A stretch of DNA of 64,000 nt, from assembly GCA_030762175.1 (NCBI GenBank), contig CM060841.1, forward strand, positions 6,730,001-6,794,000, read 5' to 3'. The notes below the pieces were generated by a model that saw nothing but the letters and a program-made list of their open reading frames with translations, was not told where the DNA came from and searched no databases. Shown in pieces: positions 14,100 through 27,204 of the stretch; the first letter of the stretch is position 1, and the number at the start of each line of letters is the position of its first letter. The position numbers were made by a program, and so were the translations under genes. Source of the stretch: Metallyticus violacea. Lineage: Eukaryota; Arthropoda; Insecta; Mantodea; Metallyticidae.

Positions 14100-14415
14100 C
14101 ATTTGATGCTAAAGAAGGATTCCTATATATGGCTGATTGTAAGAAAGCTGCAGCCAGATTTAATATTATAACAGGCCATGTCTGTTTAGCACATCACCTA
14201 AATAGGATGAAAATATTAGATATGGACTCATGTGCATTATGTAACAGAGATATTTTGAATAATAGAACATTTACTTCAGTGTAGTGCCCTCAGTAAGGAG
14301 AGACGAAGAGCACAAAATATAACAAACCTTTATTGGGAAAAATTATGTAACTATCAATATCTGGTTATTGCTAACAAAGATGGTGATGATGATGATGATG
14401 ATGATGATGATAAAA
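14100..14415 (+). mobile_element. Non-LTR retrotransposon 3' end with (GAT)n tail
   Basis: One frame (about 14146-14265) reads AAARFNIITGHVCLAHHLNR followed by KILDMDSCALCNRD, resembling the RNase H-distal/zinc-knuckle tail of Jockey-like or RTE-like LINEs, where a GH.CL..HL.R motif precedes a CxxC knuckle. It is broken by stops and ends in a (GAT)n run at about 14379-14411, as LINE 3' ends often do. Confidence 0.55.
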
Positions 14416-14419
14416 TTCT

Positions 14420-16010
14420 GAGCATATGCGTTTTATACGGGGGAGGAGTTATTGGAAATAGGAAGAAAAACGAGCTTGTTAAAACGTAAAATACAAAATA
14501 ATGGTATTATACAATTAATGTATAAATGTACCTTAGCCTCACTTAATGGAAGTACATAAAACCCTTCAGCACATTTAATATAAGTTAATCACCATCTCCT
14601 TGCGAATACTCATGTTATGTTATTTTGATCTTATCAATATTCGCTTCAGTTGCTCTAAAATCAAAAATAATTATTTATAATCTAATAACAAAACTAGATT
14701 ATCTTTTTCGCTTGATATAAAATGAAAAATTCTAGGTTCTTAAGTCTTTATGACTGACTCAAACTCACGGAATACTCTAGGAACTGAAATAACAGTGCAC
14801 AGGTTTCTAACCACTACAAAACAACAAATTACATATTCACTTGTTTTATTAAAACTCGAACCACTTGACCATAACCTTACAAACTGAACCGTCCTGCGGT
14901 TATAGTGCCGAAAGGCAGAGGAGTAAGCCGAATCCCACTAGAACGGTGATGAGAAAATGTTCATATAGAATAATATTATTTTTTTAATGTTCCATTAATT
15001 TTTTAATAGAACATTTAGGTTAAACCTAAACCAACCTAACTTAACGTGCCTGAAAAGGTAATAACATTAATTCTAATAAAAACAGCGTAGACAAATTACG
15101 AAAATAGCATTTATTCTCAGATAAAAAATATTACAAGTAAAAAAAAGTTTCCCTAAGGGTATTGAAGTTACTGCTTATAATTAGCACATTCTTACCAAGT
15201 GAGCAAACAGGGCTCATTGAGGAAGTTATAAGTAATCGCTACTACTAAAACCCGAACCAGTCACAACATTTTTGAAAAAATCAAAGAAACAACTCCTAAA
15301 ATTGCATTCATTTGAAAGGTTTGCTATGAAAAAATAATAAATGAACAACAAAAGAGATATCCCCATAAATAATTTAACTTATTAGTAGTACATCATTCTA
15401 AGCTTTCTTCCAGATCAACCAAACTTTTTTTTATTATGCCCCAAATTTGCTTTTTCAAATAGCTGCTGACAATGGAAGGAAAAAGACAGGAAGAAACAAA
15501 CTTCTTACTTCCAAATTTATAAAAAAGTATGCCTTAATAAGTCATTAGAGCTGTTTGTTTAGAATATGAAAAAATTCTTTAAAATGAAACTGATTAATAT
15601 TCTACATAAAGTCATGTATAAGCTGACACTTCAGACCAAGGTCCTCCACTCCTACAGTATTTTAAGCTGAATCCAGCAGAAAGAATTTAAACCTGGAAGA
15701 TCAAAGTCTGGATATGGATATAGAGAGAGCTTAAATTTGATACCAAGATTTAAAAAAATATTGTAAATTAATGTTTCTCGAATAAACTATCTACCCTCCA
15801 CTTAATTTAACATTACAAAATATCAATTTCACATTTCAGTAGGTATCTATAGCATAAATTCAATAGTTCCTATCAAAATCCAAGCAAGAACAGATTTGTA
15901 TCCAGGTCATCAGTTTCCTTATCTTTATTTTCAGAGAATAGAAAACACAAACACCTAAATTTCTTCTTTATTTGTCCTTGTGATATCTAATCAATTTTGT
16001 TGTAACAAAC
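14420..16010. other. Gene-free stretch
   Basis: No gene or assignable element. A 14920-14950 segment and short inverted words near 14985-15010 are not enough to define an element. Confidence 0.5.
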
Positions 16011-16021
16011 TGGCACAAGTA

Positions 16022-16144
16022 TCTTAGGTAGATTAAAAGTAAAACTACTTAAAATCATGTTAACACATTAAAAACATTCTTTTTTCCTATAGGAAGAGTT
16101 TATGGTCGTTTCACTGTGTGGATTCCTACATTCATCATTCATTT
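16022..16144. mobile_element. Small Penelope-derived fragment with TSD
   Basis: Contains the same tail sequence as the left arm at 18227-18282 (TTAGGTAGATTAAAA through TGTTAACACATTAAAAAC), followed by the terminal motif GTTTCACTGTGTGGATTCC at 16108-16126. That motif also lies, inverted, at the left end of the PLE pair at 29.5 kb. It is bracketed by an imperfect 11-bp duplication, TGGCACAAGTA at 16011-16021 and TGGCACTAGTA at 16145-16155, which supports a single retrotransposition event. It lacks the hammerhead core. Confidence 0.55.
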
Positions 16145-16218
16145 TGGCACTAGTACATTTAACATGCAATAATTAGGTTCCCCCCATTTTCCAGTTAAAA
16201 TAACCAGTATCAATGGAA

Positions 16219-16234
16219 TAGCCCCCCCCCCCCC
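16219..16234. repeat. Poly-C tract
   Basis: A run of about 14 C residues in otherwise AT-rich sequence. No gene context. Confidence 0.9.
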
Positions 16235-17189
16235 AATGTATGGTAAAACAATAATTAGCAAATATCTATGTATTTTAGAAATAGAAAAGTAAAATGACAT
16301 AATAAATACATACAGTAGCCTATAATATCTGGTCCAAGTACGTTAATTCGTCAGACTGGCTGACCAGAATGGATAGCCTACTCATCTGTGTCTACAGAAT
16401 GTACAATAAATGACTTCCTATTTTAAAACGTATGTATATTTTACAGTTTTAATGGAGATTTTGGGAGTGGAATAAAAAAAATAAAGGTACAGACAGTTAT
16501 TGTTTTTCTGTTTAAGGTGAAAAATTGTACTAATTTTCAGGTAAGAACAAAGAGCTAAAATATATGTGAGGTATGGGATATTCCATTCATTTATTTTGAT
16601 ACAAACTGGTGAGATAAAGTGATATTCATGCAACATTTTATTCCAAGACAATAAAAACTCCTCACCAACATTTTATGACTATTGGTTATTTAAGGACTTT
16701 CATATAGCAGGATCTTACACTCTAGAAAAATGAGAATGTCAACAAAATATTCACCAGAAGTCCTGCAAAAACTGTACATACAACTGTAAGAGAAACAATT
16801 TTGATAAAAAATCTTTAATTTAAACTTAAAAACCATATTATTTACCCCAGAAAAATGGCTATCTTGCAGAAATTATATGTTGTCTTGGCAGGGGTCAAGA
16901 GCATTAGATGTTTCAAAATATTCTTTGGAATAATTAATATGTTGATATAGAAGGGTTAGTAAACCAGTACAGTTGTCATTAATGGGTTATGTCATTATTC
17001 AGCAGATTTACTGGATATTTATTCTTTTTTATGCAGTGAATTTTGAGTTATACTTGGATGTGCTGACAAAGCAAGTGTAATTATTAATTCCATCTCTTCA
17101 TAGAGTATAAGTTCACTGCACTTTATCAAGATGGAACTATTAATTATGCTCAGCCTGCAAGAGATTGGTCTTAACAATATTTTCTTAAG

Positions 17190-17450
17190 AGATGGGTTAG
17201 AAGAAAGGGATCCTCTAACTGGCCTACTGGAGCCCAGACTTCATGCCTTGTGAATTTTTTCTTTTGGAGTAGATAAAAAATATTTAAAAAAATAAAACCT
17301 TAGAAGCTCAATGAACTCCAGTAAAGAATAATGGAAGCAATCAGCTATTTGTTACATCTCCTGGCATGTAACAAAAAGCAACTATAACATGATACATTTT
17401 TTTTGGAAAATGCAGGAGACTATGTTGAATCTGTAACTTACAGACTTGAA
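17190..17450 (+). mobile_element. Mariner-like transposase C-terminal relic
   Basis: A decayed segment whose frames read like PDFMPCEFFLWSR, the mariner/Tc1 motif around the last catalytic acidic residue (PDL.P.D.FLW), followed by KYLKK and ELxx-like residues. Several stops; only the C-terminal end of the transposase survives. Inferred from motif shape only. Confidence 0.5.
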
Positions 17451-17561
17451 TTTTGTTTTTTTAATTGTGACTTAAAAACAAAACGCTGATTAGAATTTTA
17501 AACAGGGAATCACTTATTATACACTCTAAACATGTATATATACATACAGATAATAAATGTG

Positions 17562-17563
<2 letters not shown>

Positions 17564-17611
<48 letters not shown>
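17564..17611. repeat. (TA)n microsatellite
   Basis: Uninterrupted TA dinucleotide run adjoining the 3' side of a SINE head on the minus strand. Confidence 0.95.
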
Positions 17612-17613
<2 letters not shown>

Positions 17614-17631
17614 CTACAGCGTTCCATTCTA

Positions 17632-17700
17632 TTAATTTGAACCTGCGATCTTGGGTTTAGAAAGGCTAGGTATGGTAACCAATACACCACCAGGACCAAC
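17632..17700 (-). mobile_element. tRNA-derived SINE head
   Basis: Minus-strand sequence GGTCCTGGTGGTGTATTGG, then CCAAGATCGCAGGTTC, aligns with the tRNA-like head of the complete SINE at 57563 (GGTCCTGCTGGTGTAGTGG; GATAGCGGGTTCGATCC). The A-box and B-box positions are kept. The downstream body differs and runs into the TA microsatellite, so this is either another subfamily or a truncated copy. Confidence 0.6.
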
Positions 17701-18184
17701 CCACAACTAAACATAATGCAGTTTTATGGTGTTAAAAATTTTGGCATTAGATGCTGATAAGACAGTGTTAAAGCCAATTCGAATGAAAAATTTGTTCAGA
17801 ATGTCTTTAAAACTGCCCTGCAAGCATAGAAATATAAAATTTCTGCTACTTGTTATCAGCATTCTCCAGATTTAGTGCCATAAAAATCCCTCAAATCTCG
17901 AACTAATAATTTGACAGTGTGACACTGAACATCTATTAACTGCCTTTGTGCATTATGTAGCCAACACCAACTAAATAAATGTAAATGCAGCTTGCTATAG
18001 AGGGAGCTCTTTGTGTGGCATAATGCATAACACAAAATCTGATGTTCTGCAAGTCATGAAATTCTTGTCATGCTGTTAATTTTTTTTTAATATGAAGTGC
18101 TGTGATATGCATATCAAAGAACTATGAACAAAATTTACTTAATGATTTCAAGTTTTATTCTCTTTCTCAACAGTGAATGTATTA

Positions 18185-18479
18185 TAATTATGAATGTAGG
18201 AATGCACATAGAGAAACAATCATAAAATCTTAGGTAGATTAAAATAAAACTACTTAAAATCATGTTAACACATTAAAAACTCTCTTGATGTTCCACTCTT
18301 AAAAAGTTTAAAATTAAAACTGGGACATTTTTCGTGAGACCTTGCTCACATTGTCAACCATAGAATGACGTGTATCAGTTTTAATTTGAAAAGTTTTAAG
18401 AGTAGAATGTTAAGAGTGTTTTTAATGTGTTAACATGATTTTAAGTAGTTTTAATTTTAATCTACCTAAAATTTTAATC
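18185..18479 (-). mobile_element. Palindromic mini-PLE with hammerhead-like core
   Basis: Two inverted arms (about 18227-18321 and 18380-18475) share TTAGGTAGATTAAAAT, CATGTTAACACATTAAAAAC and flanking words as reverse complements. The 60-nt centre carries a hammerhead-like motif on the minus strand. The right half, read on the minus strand, matches the 3' tail of the large PLE at 34.8 kb (GAGAGTTTTTAATGTG... against GAGAGTTTTAATGTG). A 9-bp duplication AATGTATTA at 18176-18184 and 18480-18488 brackets it. There is no protein-coding capacity, so it was presumably mobilised by an autonomous PLE. Confidence 0.6.
18325..18357 (-). ncRNA. Hammerhead-like motif, UUGACAA class
   Basis: Minus-strand TTGACAA (18357-18351), one U, stem II GTGAG (18349-18345) with CTCAC (18338-18334) around a 6-nt loop, then GAAA (18333-18330) and a decayed stem III. 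It has the consensus hammerhead layout with U at C3 and A at G8. Activity is untested, and the single unpaired U before stem II is unusual. Confidence 0.45.
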
Positions 18480-18489
18480 AATGTATTAC

Positions 18490-21440
18490 CAGCCTACATA
18501 ACATGATGCTAAAAACTTAATTTATCTAATACATACTCTCAGCATATAATTGTGATTGGTGAGTACAAAACAACTATAAGGGTTGTAATTGTATGAATTG
18601 ATATGTTAAGATTTAAGTGTATAAATGGAAACATCAACTAAAAATGTATGCTAACATTTGTATTATTAGGACTAGTCTGGTGGGGGGGAAGAAAGAATAA
18701 AAGAAAAAAATTGATAAATGAATATTGACTCCAAAACAAATGACTACCTTATATTCAAAATGTAATGTCTTAGGCATTGGGTCAGAGTGATATGTTTTGA
18801 AACGTTCATAGCACATGATAACCCTTCATTATCATGTGTTATGCTTTCCAGGGCATCTTCTTTAACCATTGGCGTACTGGTGCTTTAGAAACTTATAGCC
18901 ATTGCTTCAAATTTTGAACAGATAGGCCATGCATTTACTATCTGAAATTACCTGTCTAAGACACTTTCACACTCTCTGAAATTATTTTGGAGTAGTTCAT
19001 TAACTACAGATCAGGACAATTTGAGCTGCAGATTTGGCTTTTGTTGATTATAGATATAGGATTCTTTTGGCAATTATATGAAGAAGACAAAGTGGAAATA
19101 TACTTTATTTCATTGTATATTCCAAAGAATCTCATTCAAATAACATACATTGCCATTTAGTACATGAGTAGTAATATAACTATTTTTGGTGTTACATGTC
19201 CTCTTCAGATGTATGTGACACATAAAAATGTGCATATCATACTTATAATTAACAAACATTTATCATGTTACATTTTCAGTTAAAATAAGAGATGTCAATA
19301 ACATTAGTAACAAAGAAAAGATTCTTACAACATAATTGTATATTTGATGATTTGTATACAGTTCATATTTGAAGAAATTGCTATGTGCTGTAAAATAATA
19401 TTTAAAATACTATATGAAAAGGATACACATATAATGCAATGACATACTTTTGAGCTTACATTTAATTATAGGAGTATTTGATAAAAGTTTTAATAAATAA
19501 ATAGTCTCCCTTCCGAGTAGTGTTTCTTCTTTATTCACAGGGGTCTCTAAAAATGATGATGTAACTAACTTAGTGACATACAGTAATGCTTAGATTACCC
19601 TCATGTGTTACAGTTGTGGTCGACTTCCTGTAAAATTTTGTTTATAGCACTAGGCTCATTTAATTATTATTGCTGCTAATTTAAAAGAATGTAGATAAAT
19701 AAGAGAGAAAAAAGATAAGAATATATTAAATAAAAGGCAATTTTTCAGTTATACATTTACAAAATATAGGTGTTATCAGTAAAAGAAAATATTTTATCTA
19801 CAAATAGTACATTATGCTTGCAGACTAAAAACAATTTTAAGCCATAAACTTTTAGAAAAAATGTTTTTTTGGCTCTCTTGAAATCAAGGCTAAAAGCCTG
19901 AAAGTTCTTTTATCTTATTTTTCCTTCTCTTTTCTATATCATTGCCACTATTATCACCACCATTTATCACCACACCTATTACTAGTAATGTCATTACCAA
20001 CATTTTAACAGTACACTTGTCTGGAACCGCTTATCTGGGAAATAAACATGTCTTCTCCTGGAGACAGCATAGCCAACTTAGAAAGAAAAACCTCTCATGA
20101 CAGATCAGTAACCAAACCCAGAACTCGCAGGAAAAATCTCTGATCACTAGACTGGACTGGACATTGAAAATGATTGTTAAAAGTTTCTTTTGGAACTTAA
20201 ATTCTACAAGGCTGGTATATGTTTGTGAAAATGTTCTTCAAAGAGAAAATAAAACAAGATTAAATCTTAAATTTAATCTCGTAATTTAATTAGAAGACAT
20301 GTTAGATATTTATGTTTATGGTAACTCATGTTGCCATTAATTATCATAGTTCATCTGCAACTGCATATAGAATAATTTTTCTTTTTATTTATCAACTCAT
20401 GATTGTATTAAACTTCTGTTTATTTTTCTTACATTACTAGAATAAACATTTCATTCATTTTGCTGAAACTTTTTATAAGTACTAAATTATATGTCACATT
20501 ACATTTTTACATTATTTAGGCTAACTTGCACATTGTAGGAAAATAAGAGATCTTTCTCAGCTCACACCTCCTCCTTAATATAACAAGAACTCTTCATTGA
20601 TTGCTAATATGTGAGCATATACTTCATCAACTGTTTTACTATAAGCACTGTTCTATTGTAACAACATCCATTACATCTTGTTTATATGAAAAACCTGATA
20701 TTTCAAATTGGATATTATTACTGCAGTCATTAATAATGCGTTAAATGAATTTAACATGTTACTCTGTACATAATTTGGCCAGTGGAAAATGTCAGTATCT
20801 TAAAAAATACAGAAACATACGGTTATAAAAATGCACATAAATTATGAGGAAGCACAGTTCCACCCTATATATGCCTCTTGTTACATGTTATTTACAAATA
20901 CAATGCTATATATAATACTAATAAGTAACAATTATGTGATTATCTATGTATAACAATATTTTTTAATTAAATTTTGGGAAGGAAATTGCATAAATAGTTT
21001 ACAAACATAACAACAATAATAATCATATAACACCATGATTATAGCAATGGTTTGTATTTATATGTGCCAATTTCACAAATATCAAAACATCAGTACCTTT
21101 TGTACAGTTTTATTGCTCCCTTTACAGCCCAGTGAGGAAATCATCCCAAGACAAAGTAGTTTATACATAAAAAAGTGGTCCTCACTCCATTTGGGAGACT
21201 TGATGTAAAAGCTCCTTTATTTTAGCTACAAGACCATTACTTGGATAAAATACAATTCCTAAAGTTCACAAATGCAATTGATAGGAAACATATTTTTTTT
21301 TTACAACACACTTACTTGGAATATTTTAACTCCAAGATAAACAGATTACAAATGTAACATTTTCATAACATAACCTAACTGTATCATCATACAAAACATA
21401 AGAATATATTATAAATCCTTTGGCTAAAAATAAAACAGTA
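18490..21440. other. Gene-free AT-rich stretch
   Basis: No exon or RNA gene found. A segment near 20020-20160 has a tRNA/SINE-like flavour (CCCAGAACTCGCAGG), but I cannot align it convincingly with either SINE family in the window. Confidence 0.5.
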
Positions 21441-21442
21441 CA

Positions 21443-21520
21443 GTAGTGAGTGAATGAATGAATGAATGAATGAATGAATTAATGAATTAATGAATGAATG
21501 ACTGAATAAATGAATGAATT
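21443..21520. repeat. (GAAT)n microsatellite
   Basis: Tandem GAAT units interrupted by a few GAATTAAT variants, ending in ATGAATTTATTT. Confidence 0.95.
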
Positions 21521-24500
21521 TATTTCAACAAATAATATTACAATTAAATTTACATTTTTTTTCCCAGCCCAACTTTGTAACCATTTTCATAACTCCCTAA
21601 ATTACATCAAATAAGAAAGTATACCTTTTCAATTAAATTTTGCTTTAATGTTATTTATTTAACTAATTCCTGAACCCTTTTCTTTGGCTCATCAGCAGTT
21701 TCCTACTGGAATATCCAGAAAAGTTGGGTTCAGATATTTTATTAAAATTGAATACAGTAGTGAAAGATTGTATTACTTTTCTTGTTCTGCATATCATGAA
21801 TTTTGAAAGTACAATTCCTCCTCCTATTCCTTTTTACCTCCCCTCCTCTACCTTCTCCTACTTCTTGCACTCTTCTTCAAAATTTGTAACTATTTCTTGA
21901 TGTGGATTTTTTTTGCAGTATTTGAAAAAAATTAATATATAATTCATATGTAAAAGTTTTAAAAATTTAATTTTAATGATTTATTCATTGCAATTATAGT
22001 GATATTTGCAAAGAATTAACAAATTTTAGACTATTGTGTATTTAGAAAGCATATATATGCAAAGGCTATACTTGATTTCTCATTACACCATTATTCTATC
22101 CACTTTTCCCCCCTCCTTTTCTTTTCTCCCCACCCCTCCTCCCAGGTGCTTGCAATACCTTTATCAGAGATATGAAAATGTTTCAGCATTTTTAAAAGAT
22201 AGCAGATGTTCTACATATTATTAATTTGCCATTTTCTATCTGCAATTATCTAAACATTTCTAACAACATGAATACAGTTAACATCTGCCTACATAATATT
22301 TTACTTTCTATGCTTAACATGGAGGACTATACAACTGAAGAGCAAAACTAAATGAGTATTGCACTATGGTCACAGTATTCTTGACTTTTAATAGCCCATT
22401 GTTTTAATTTTATCAATGTACTGTAAGTACATAGATTGAGAATTATTCATATTTTATTTCTATTCATTAAATATAACCTAAACTAGACTCTTTTATAATA
22501 TCAGGCAGCACACCATATATAAAGCTTATTTACCTAAAAATATCTAATATTTTTAATTTGCTATGAGATATATGTATATACATCTTTATGGTACAGAGAA
22601 GCGCTTACCTAGCTTTCAGTGTATAATAGATCAACTCTACAATTTATAGTACAATGATTTTGTTTTCCAAAAATCGCCAATGGCTGTATGACAATTTCTG
22701 AAATTGTGCTGTATATTAATAAAAATTATGTATTATATATTTTATCTCAATTAACTAATCTATGTTTAAGTAGATACAATATAATCAATATATTAAATTA
22801 CTCTGTTCACCAAATATAATAAAAATATACCCATACATATTTGTATGATATCCTGTTATATTTTAATTCACAGCACAGCATTCTAGAAAGGTTTACTATA
22901 TATGTTTTTAACAATTCAGACAGTATATTTGTATTTTTGATACCTGTGTTGCATGAAACCACATCTATTGTTCTACATTTAACATTTAAAAGTTAAACAC
23001 TCTCACAAGCATATATATTATCAATACTGCAAGATATTCAATGATACAAATAGTCTGAGTTATAACATTGCATATGCTAAAGATTTTATATTATTAATTC
23101 ACATTACATTAAACAACATTATCCAAATTTACTCTATGTATTAATGGTTAATGGTGTTTCTTGTCTGTTATGAAATAAATAATTATTTCATTACCTGTAG
23201 GACTTGACTTACTAAATATGCATTAATATTGATAGATCTAGCTTTTTCTCTTATATACATAAGATTATAAAGAGAATTAATATTATAACATTTTGCAACA
23301 AATAGTCAAATAAATTTTAGTAGCATGTGTATAGAAAAAACTCGATATAAATCCCATTAATAGAAATAATTTAAAATTCAATATTTTAACAGAAGTCTTC
23401 ATGATTTAATACTTATAATTCACATTTTCAATGGTTTATAGCAGATACTATCAACAAAATTATTTAAATGTACTTATTTGTAAGATTTATAAATAGTACA
23501 GATTGCCAGGAACAAAGGTTTCAAAATATTTAGGGTAAGAATGTGATAATAGCATATAGTCAAATTGTAGTGTAACAGCCTGTAATCTATATTCTTACAA
23601 ATAAGAGTTATCTTTTGGCAATTGTCTCTTTGATACACATATTACTCAGTCCTATATCATTCCCATTCTACAAAGGCAAACTGACTCTATTTGAAGCAAG
23701 GACATATTTATACTTGCTGTAATGCTTTATTTTATCATTCCTATATTGTGCTTCATGCTTCTTTTGCATTGCATTAATATATAGCATTACAATTAGCCTT
23801 AGATCATGGAAAAAATATTAAGACAAAATTATATCGAGTTCCTACTCTTGCATTAATTCATGCAAACTTTTATAGTTTATTATTTTTTTATTTCCTACAG
23901 TGTTTAATGCTTGTATTTGTAAGTAACAATATATAAGCATTTAAAACATAGCCTTCTCTCAATGCTTAAGGCAATATCAATAAAGCATTTTTTAATAAAA
24001 CTTACAGATAGAGAGTATTTATTTGCTTTTAATATAACACGTACATAGAGACTTTGTTTTTCTGTCTACAGATATTAAAACAATTATAATCAAAAACTTA
24101 AAGCTTTATCAAAATTTTAAGAAAATATTAGAATAAAATTCAACTATAAAAAGATATTTGTTGCTGTTATATCAAACACTGATTACTTGCTATGAAATTA
24201 TATTTTATGACATTACATATAGTTACATGGAGTTTTACAGAAATAAAATATACCTATAATTTTTAATGTAAAATCTTTTCTTTGAAAATCTAGTGTTGAA
24301 AGGTGTGAGCTGATAACATAAGATGTAAAAACTTTGGGACAGTTCTCCTCTTTAAGTGTATATTTCTCTTCCTTTGTATAATTATTTCCTTTCCTTGGAT
24401 ATCATTTAAGCAGTAGAGATTATGCTTCAATGATTACTTGTACCTGAAAAAGAGTCAAAATTTCCTTTTATATCTGGATGATTAAATATCTACTAAAATT

Positions 24501-24600
24501 AAATTTTTAATTTTCTGTAGATTTTTTCCTCATAGTAAATTTTATTTATAATAATTTTGGCAATATTTTGAATGAATAATTAGTTATTAAACAGAATACA
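21521..24600. other. Gene-free AT-rich stretch
   Basis: Very AT-rich sequence with many TATATA and ATTTAA words. No gene, RNA or nameable element. A pyrimidine-rich patch lies near 22100-22145. Confidence 0.55.
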
Positions 24601-24609
24601 ATATCCTAT

Positions 24610-24985
24610 ACTTTTTTTATTTTGCTATAAGGTCCCAATACTACTAAATATTTCTTGCCTTTCAATATCTTCCAATCTTAGGCTTATTTCTTCCCAGAAT
24701 CCTCTCTTTTGAAATTCCCTGTTTATCCATAAGTTTCCCACCTGGTGCAAAATTTCCTGCACTTTGAGATACCATGATACTTTCCATTTACATTTCTCTT
24801 GGATACTGAAACATTCTTTAATAATATCACTCTCTTCCAATGTGGCAACTCTATATATGTATTCCATAATAATTTTGGTCTTGGTGAAATACCTACCTAA
24901 TTCTAGTTGTGCTACACCATTTGGCAATGCTATTGGTAAACCTAAGATCTGTTTACAAAAACTTCAATTTAAAATGGTTCAGTAA
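24610..24985 (-). mobile_element. Non-LTR retrotransposon fragment
   Basis: A 100-residue open frame on the minus strand (24927-24625), with GFWEEISLRLEDIERQEIF near its end, resembles the 10.74-10.80 kb segment (GFWK...RLEDIE) of the LINE relic. The same family is therefore probably represented twice, in opposite orientation. It is truncated at both ends and no catalytic RT motif remains. Confidence 0.45.
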
Positions 24986-24989
24986 ATCA

Positions 24990-25490
24990 ATATAATTATA
25001 TTTATTGGGATACAAGAAATCTTTACATCCATATGGACAAAGAAACTAATTCACCAAGACTTAATATCTGGTATGCACTTTCCTCCAGCATTTAATTGAA
25101 GGTATGGTTACTGGCCCAGGATATCTTGAAATGCTGCAAACATCCATTTTACCAGCAATTCATGCACTTTATGTAAACAAGCAATTCTATTTGCAGCAAG
25201 AAGATGCAGAACTACTACAGAGATGTGAGAGCTTATCAAGATGACCTTTTGCCGGAACATAGGATAGAAAGAAGAGATATATTAATACCTTGCACATTCC
25301 TTTGACTTAATACTCCAGGACATTTACCTAAGGAGAACCCTAAAAGATGTGTAATACTGTAAGAACGAGCAATAATAGCTGCACTACAGGAAGAAGTTGA
25401 AATGTCATGCAGAGCAAACCATATGGACACTATAGGCAATGTTGTTTGTGCAGCAGTATGGCAAAACAAAGTGTCTGGATGCTAATAATG
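24990..25490 (+). mobile_element. Tc1/mariner (IS630-type) transposase relic
   Basis: Reading across frames gives VTGPGYLEMLQTSILPAIHA then FYLQQEDAELL, and later AALQEEVEMSCRA and TIGNVVCAAVW. These correspond in order to the catalytic-core and C-terminal segments of IS630/Tc1-type transposases, such as the C-terminal piece at 58.9-59.2 kb (ALREEIETACAAI, FANVAHSVVQRTQKC). The region around the catalytic acidic residues is damaged and frames shift repeatedly. An old, inactive copy just downstream of the DAT gene. Confidence 0.55.
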
Positions 25491-26276
25491 AACATTTTCT
25501 TCTTTCTATGTAATTGCATATGTCAAACATGACTTAAGGCTACCCTTTTGTGTCTTCATACATCTGACAAAAAGCAGATATTTTTCATATTAAAAATGTA
25601 TTCATTTATTTGGGTCCCTTTATATATAAAAAATTTGGTTGAAGTAATTTCAGTAATAAATGGAAACTTAAATAAACTTTTCAAATCAATCATAACACAA
25701 AAGAAGGAGTACAATATTCATAAGTACAATATTTATACAAAAGAATGAGTTTGTGAAATAACCTGTTCTACAGAAGCTATGCTAACTTTCAAATTTATTT
25801 TTCTTTTGGATTAATTCTTATCTTTTCCACCTCAAGCGTAAGTCTTATTGATTAACTTTTTTTTCAAATAATGACCTGAGGTAGAAGAGTTCAAGAGGTT
25901 CCAGAATAATAAGCATGGTAAGCAGTATTGATTAGCTTCATGAAATTAAAATTATATTCTTGCTAAAAACTAATGTAGAATAGGATAAGAGAGCAACATA
26001 TTGTCAAGTCTATTTTAAAGTACATTAAAGTAATATACGGTCAGATATTATCTAATCATTTTTGAGAAATAAATAAGTTGAAATTTCTTGTTTTAGATTT
26101 TGATATATTCCAAGCTATATTAACTTCTTTCCTATATTCATTTCAGTTTCTGTTAAAATGATATAGCTCTTTTATCATTACTATGGTACTTAAAATTGAA
26201 ATGATACTATGTACCATTTTATCCCTACAGTCTATATACACTTTTTTTTTTCTCTTTCTTCATCTGTGTAATTTAA

Positions 26277-26282
26277 TTTATT
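26277..26282 (-). promoter_or_regulatory. Candidate DAT polyadenylation signal
   Basis: AATAAA on the minus strand, 74 nt beyond the DAT stop codon. It would give a short 3' UTR; other AATAAA words occur farther on (for example near 25.79 kb), so the true site is uncertain. Confidence 0.3.
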
Positions 26283-26355
26283 TCATGTTAAGGGAACATT
26301 CATCAGTAACAATTAGGAAGTTAAACAAATGATATTTGTTACTCCTACCTTCTGC

Positions 26356-26481
26356 TCACACATCATCAGCAGCCACTGCCGAGGAAGTTAAGCGCACCTG
26401 AACAGGATCCATCTGGACACCATTCATTATGCTAGCTGCTACCTGCTGGTCCCTCCATGGTGTTGTCAGAAACTTCAGTCT
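26356..26481 (-). CDS. DAT: DAT exon i (last): cytoplasmic C-terminus and stop
   Basis: Forty-one codons and TGA (26358-26356), following acceptor TAAATACAG. The product begins RLKFLTTPWRDQQ and ends TSSAVAADDV. The LTTPWRDQQ core followed by a variable stretch and a short acidic/valine end is the intracellular tail of insect dopamine transporters. It joins in phase 0 to exon h (HGTCYQ). The terminal DDV could act as a PDZ-type ligand, but that is inference. This exon is what most clearly separates DAT from other SLC6 members. Confidence 0.93.
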   Translation of the reverse strand, partial: RLKFLTTPWRDQQVAASIMNGVQMDPVQVRLTSSAVAADDV

Positions 26482-27204
26482 CTGTATTTAGAAGTAAATA
26501 CTGCATTCAGGTCATGTTTAAAATTAATAATCAAAAAGCTAATTGTACATTTAGACTCATATGTAATTAGCCCAAAGAGTGTAATCCCAGAATATATTTA
26601 ACTTTTTTCATATATATACTGCATTCAAGATTCTTGTTTTTGCTGGTATAACTTGGATACATTTTAATTTGCATAAAATAAACAAATAAAACTTTTTGAA
26701 ACACCTTAATTTCAAAATTAAAGTTACAAAATGTTTAATTTAAGAAGCAAAATATGATGAAAGTCAGAAGATGCCTTATCTGGGCTGCGGAAGTGATGAT
26801 AAAAAAAGTAATTTAATTCTTTTTGAATATGTACTGCAGTGCTTAAACTGATATAATGTGGCAAATTGTCATAATTTTTTTTCTCCTAAATCAAACTTGG
26901 TGACAGTGAATGTTAATATGTTTTTTTCATGTTTCCAGGTGAAAAAAATCACATGGGTTATCAGGCTTAAAGATTCTTAAAATAAAGAATATATATATAA
27001 ACAAGTTATTTTCCTGCTTCAAATACCTTCAAATTTCCATTTTAATGGTCTTTCAAATATACCATTCTATATACTTAGATTTAAACTGGATTAGATTATA
27101 AGCTTCTATAAGTTCATGTAATAATTCTAAGATGCAGTTATTATTTAAATTGCATTTAAACCACTTTATTCTACAACATGCAATGTGACACCTGTATAAA
27201 TAAT

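Noticed and set aside
26390..26480. Reading the last exon as part of a glycine or serotonin transporter
   Set aside because: The tail LTTPWRDQQ and the TM6/TM8 residues fit insect DAT much better.
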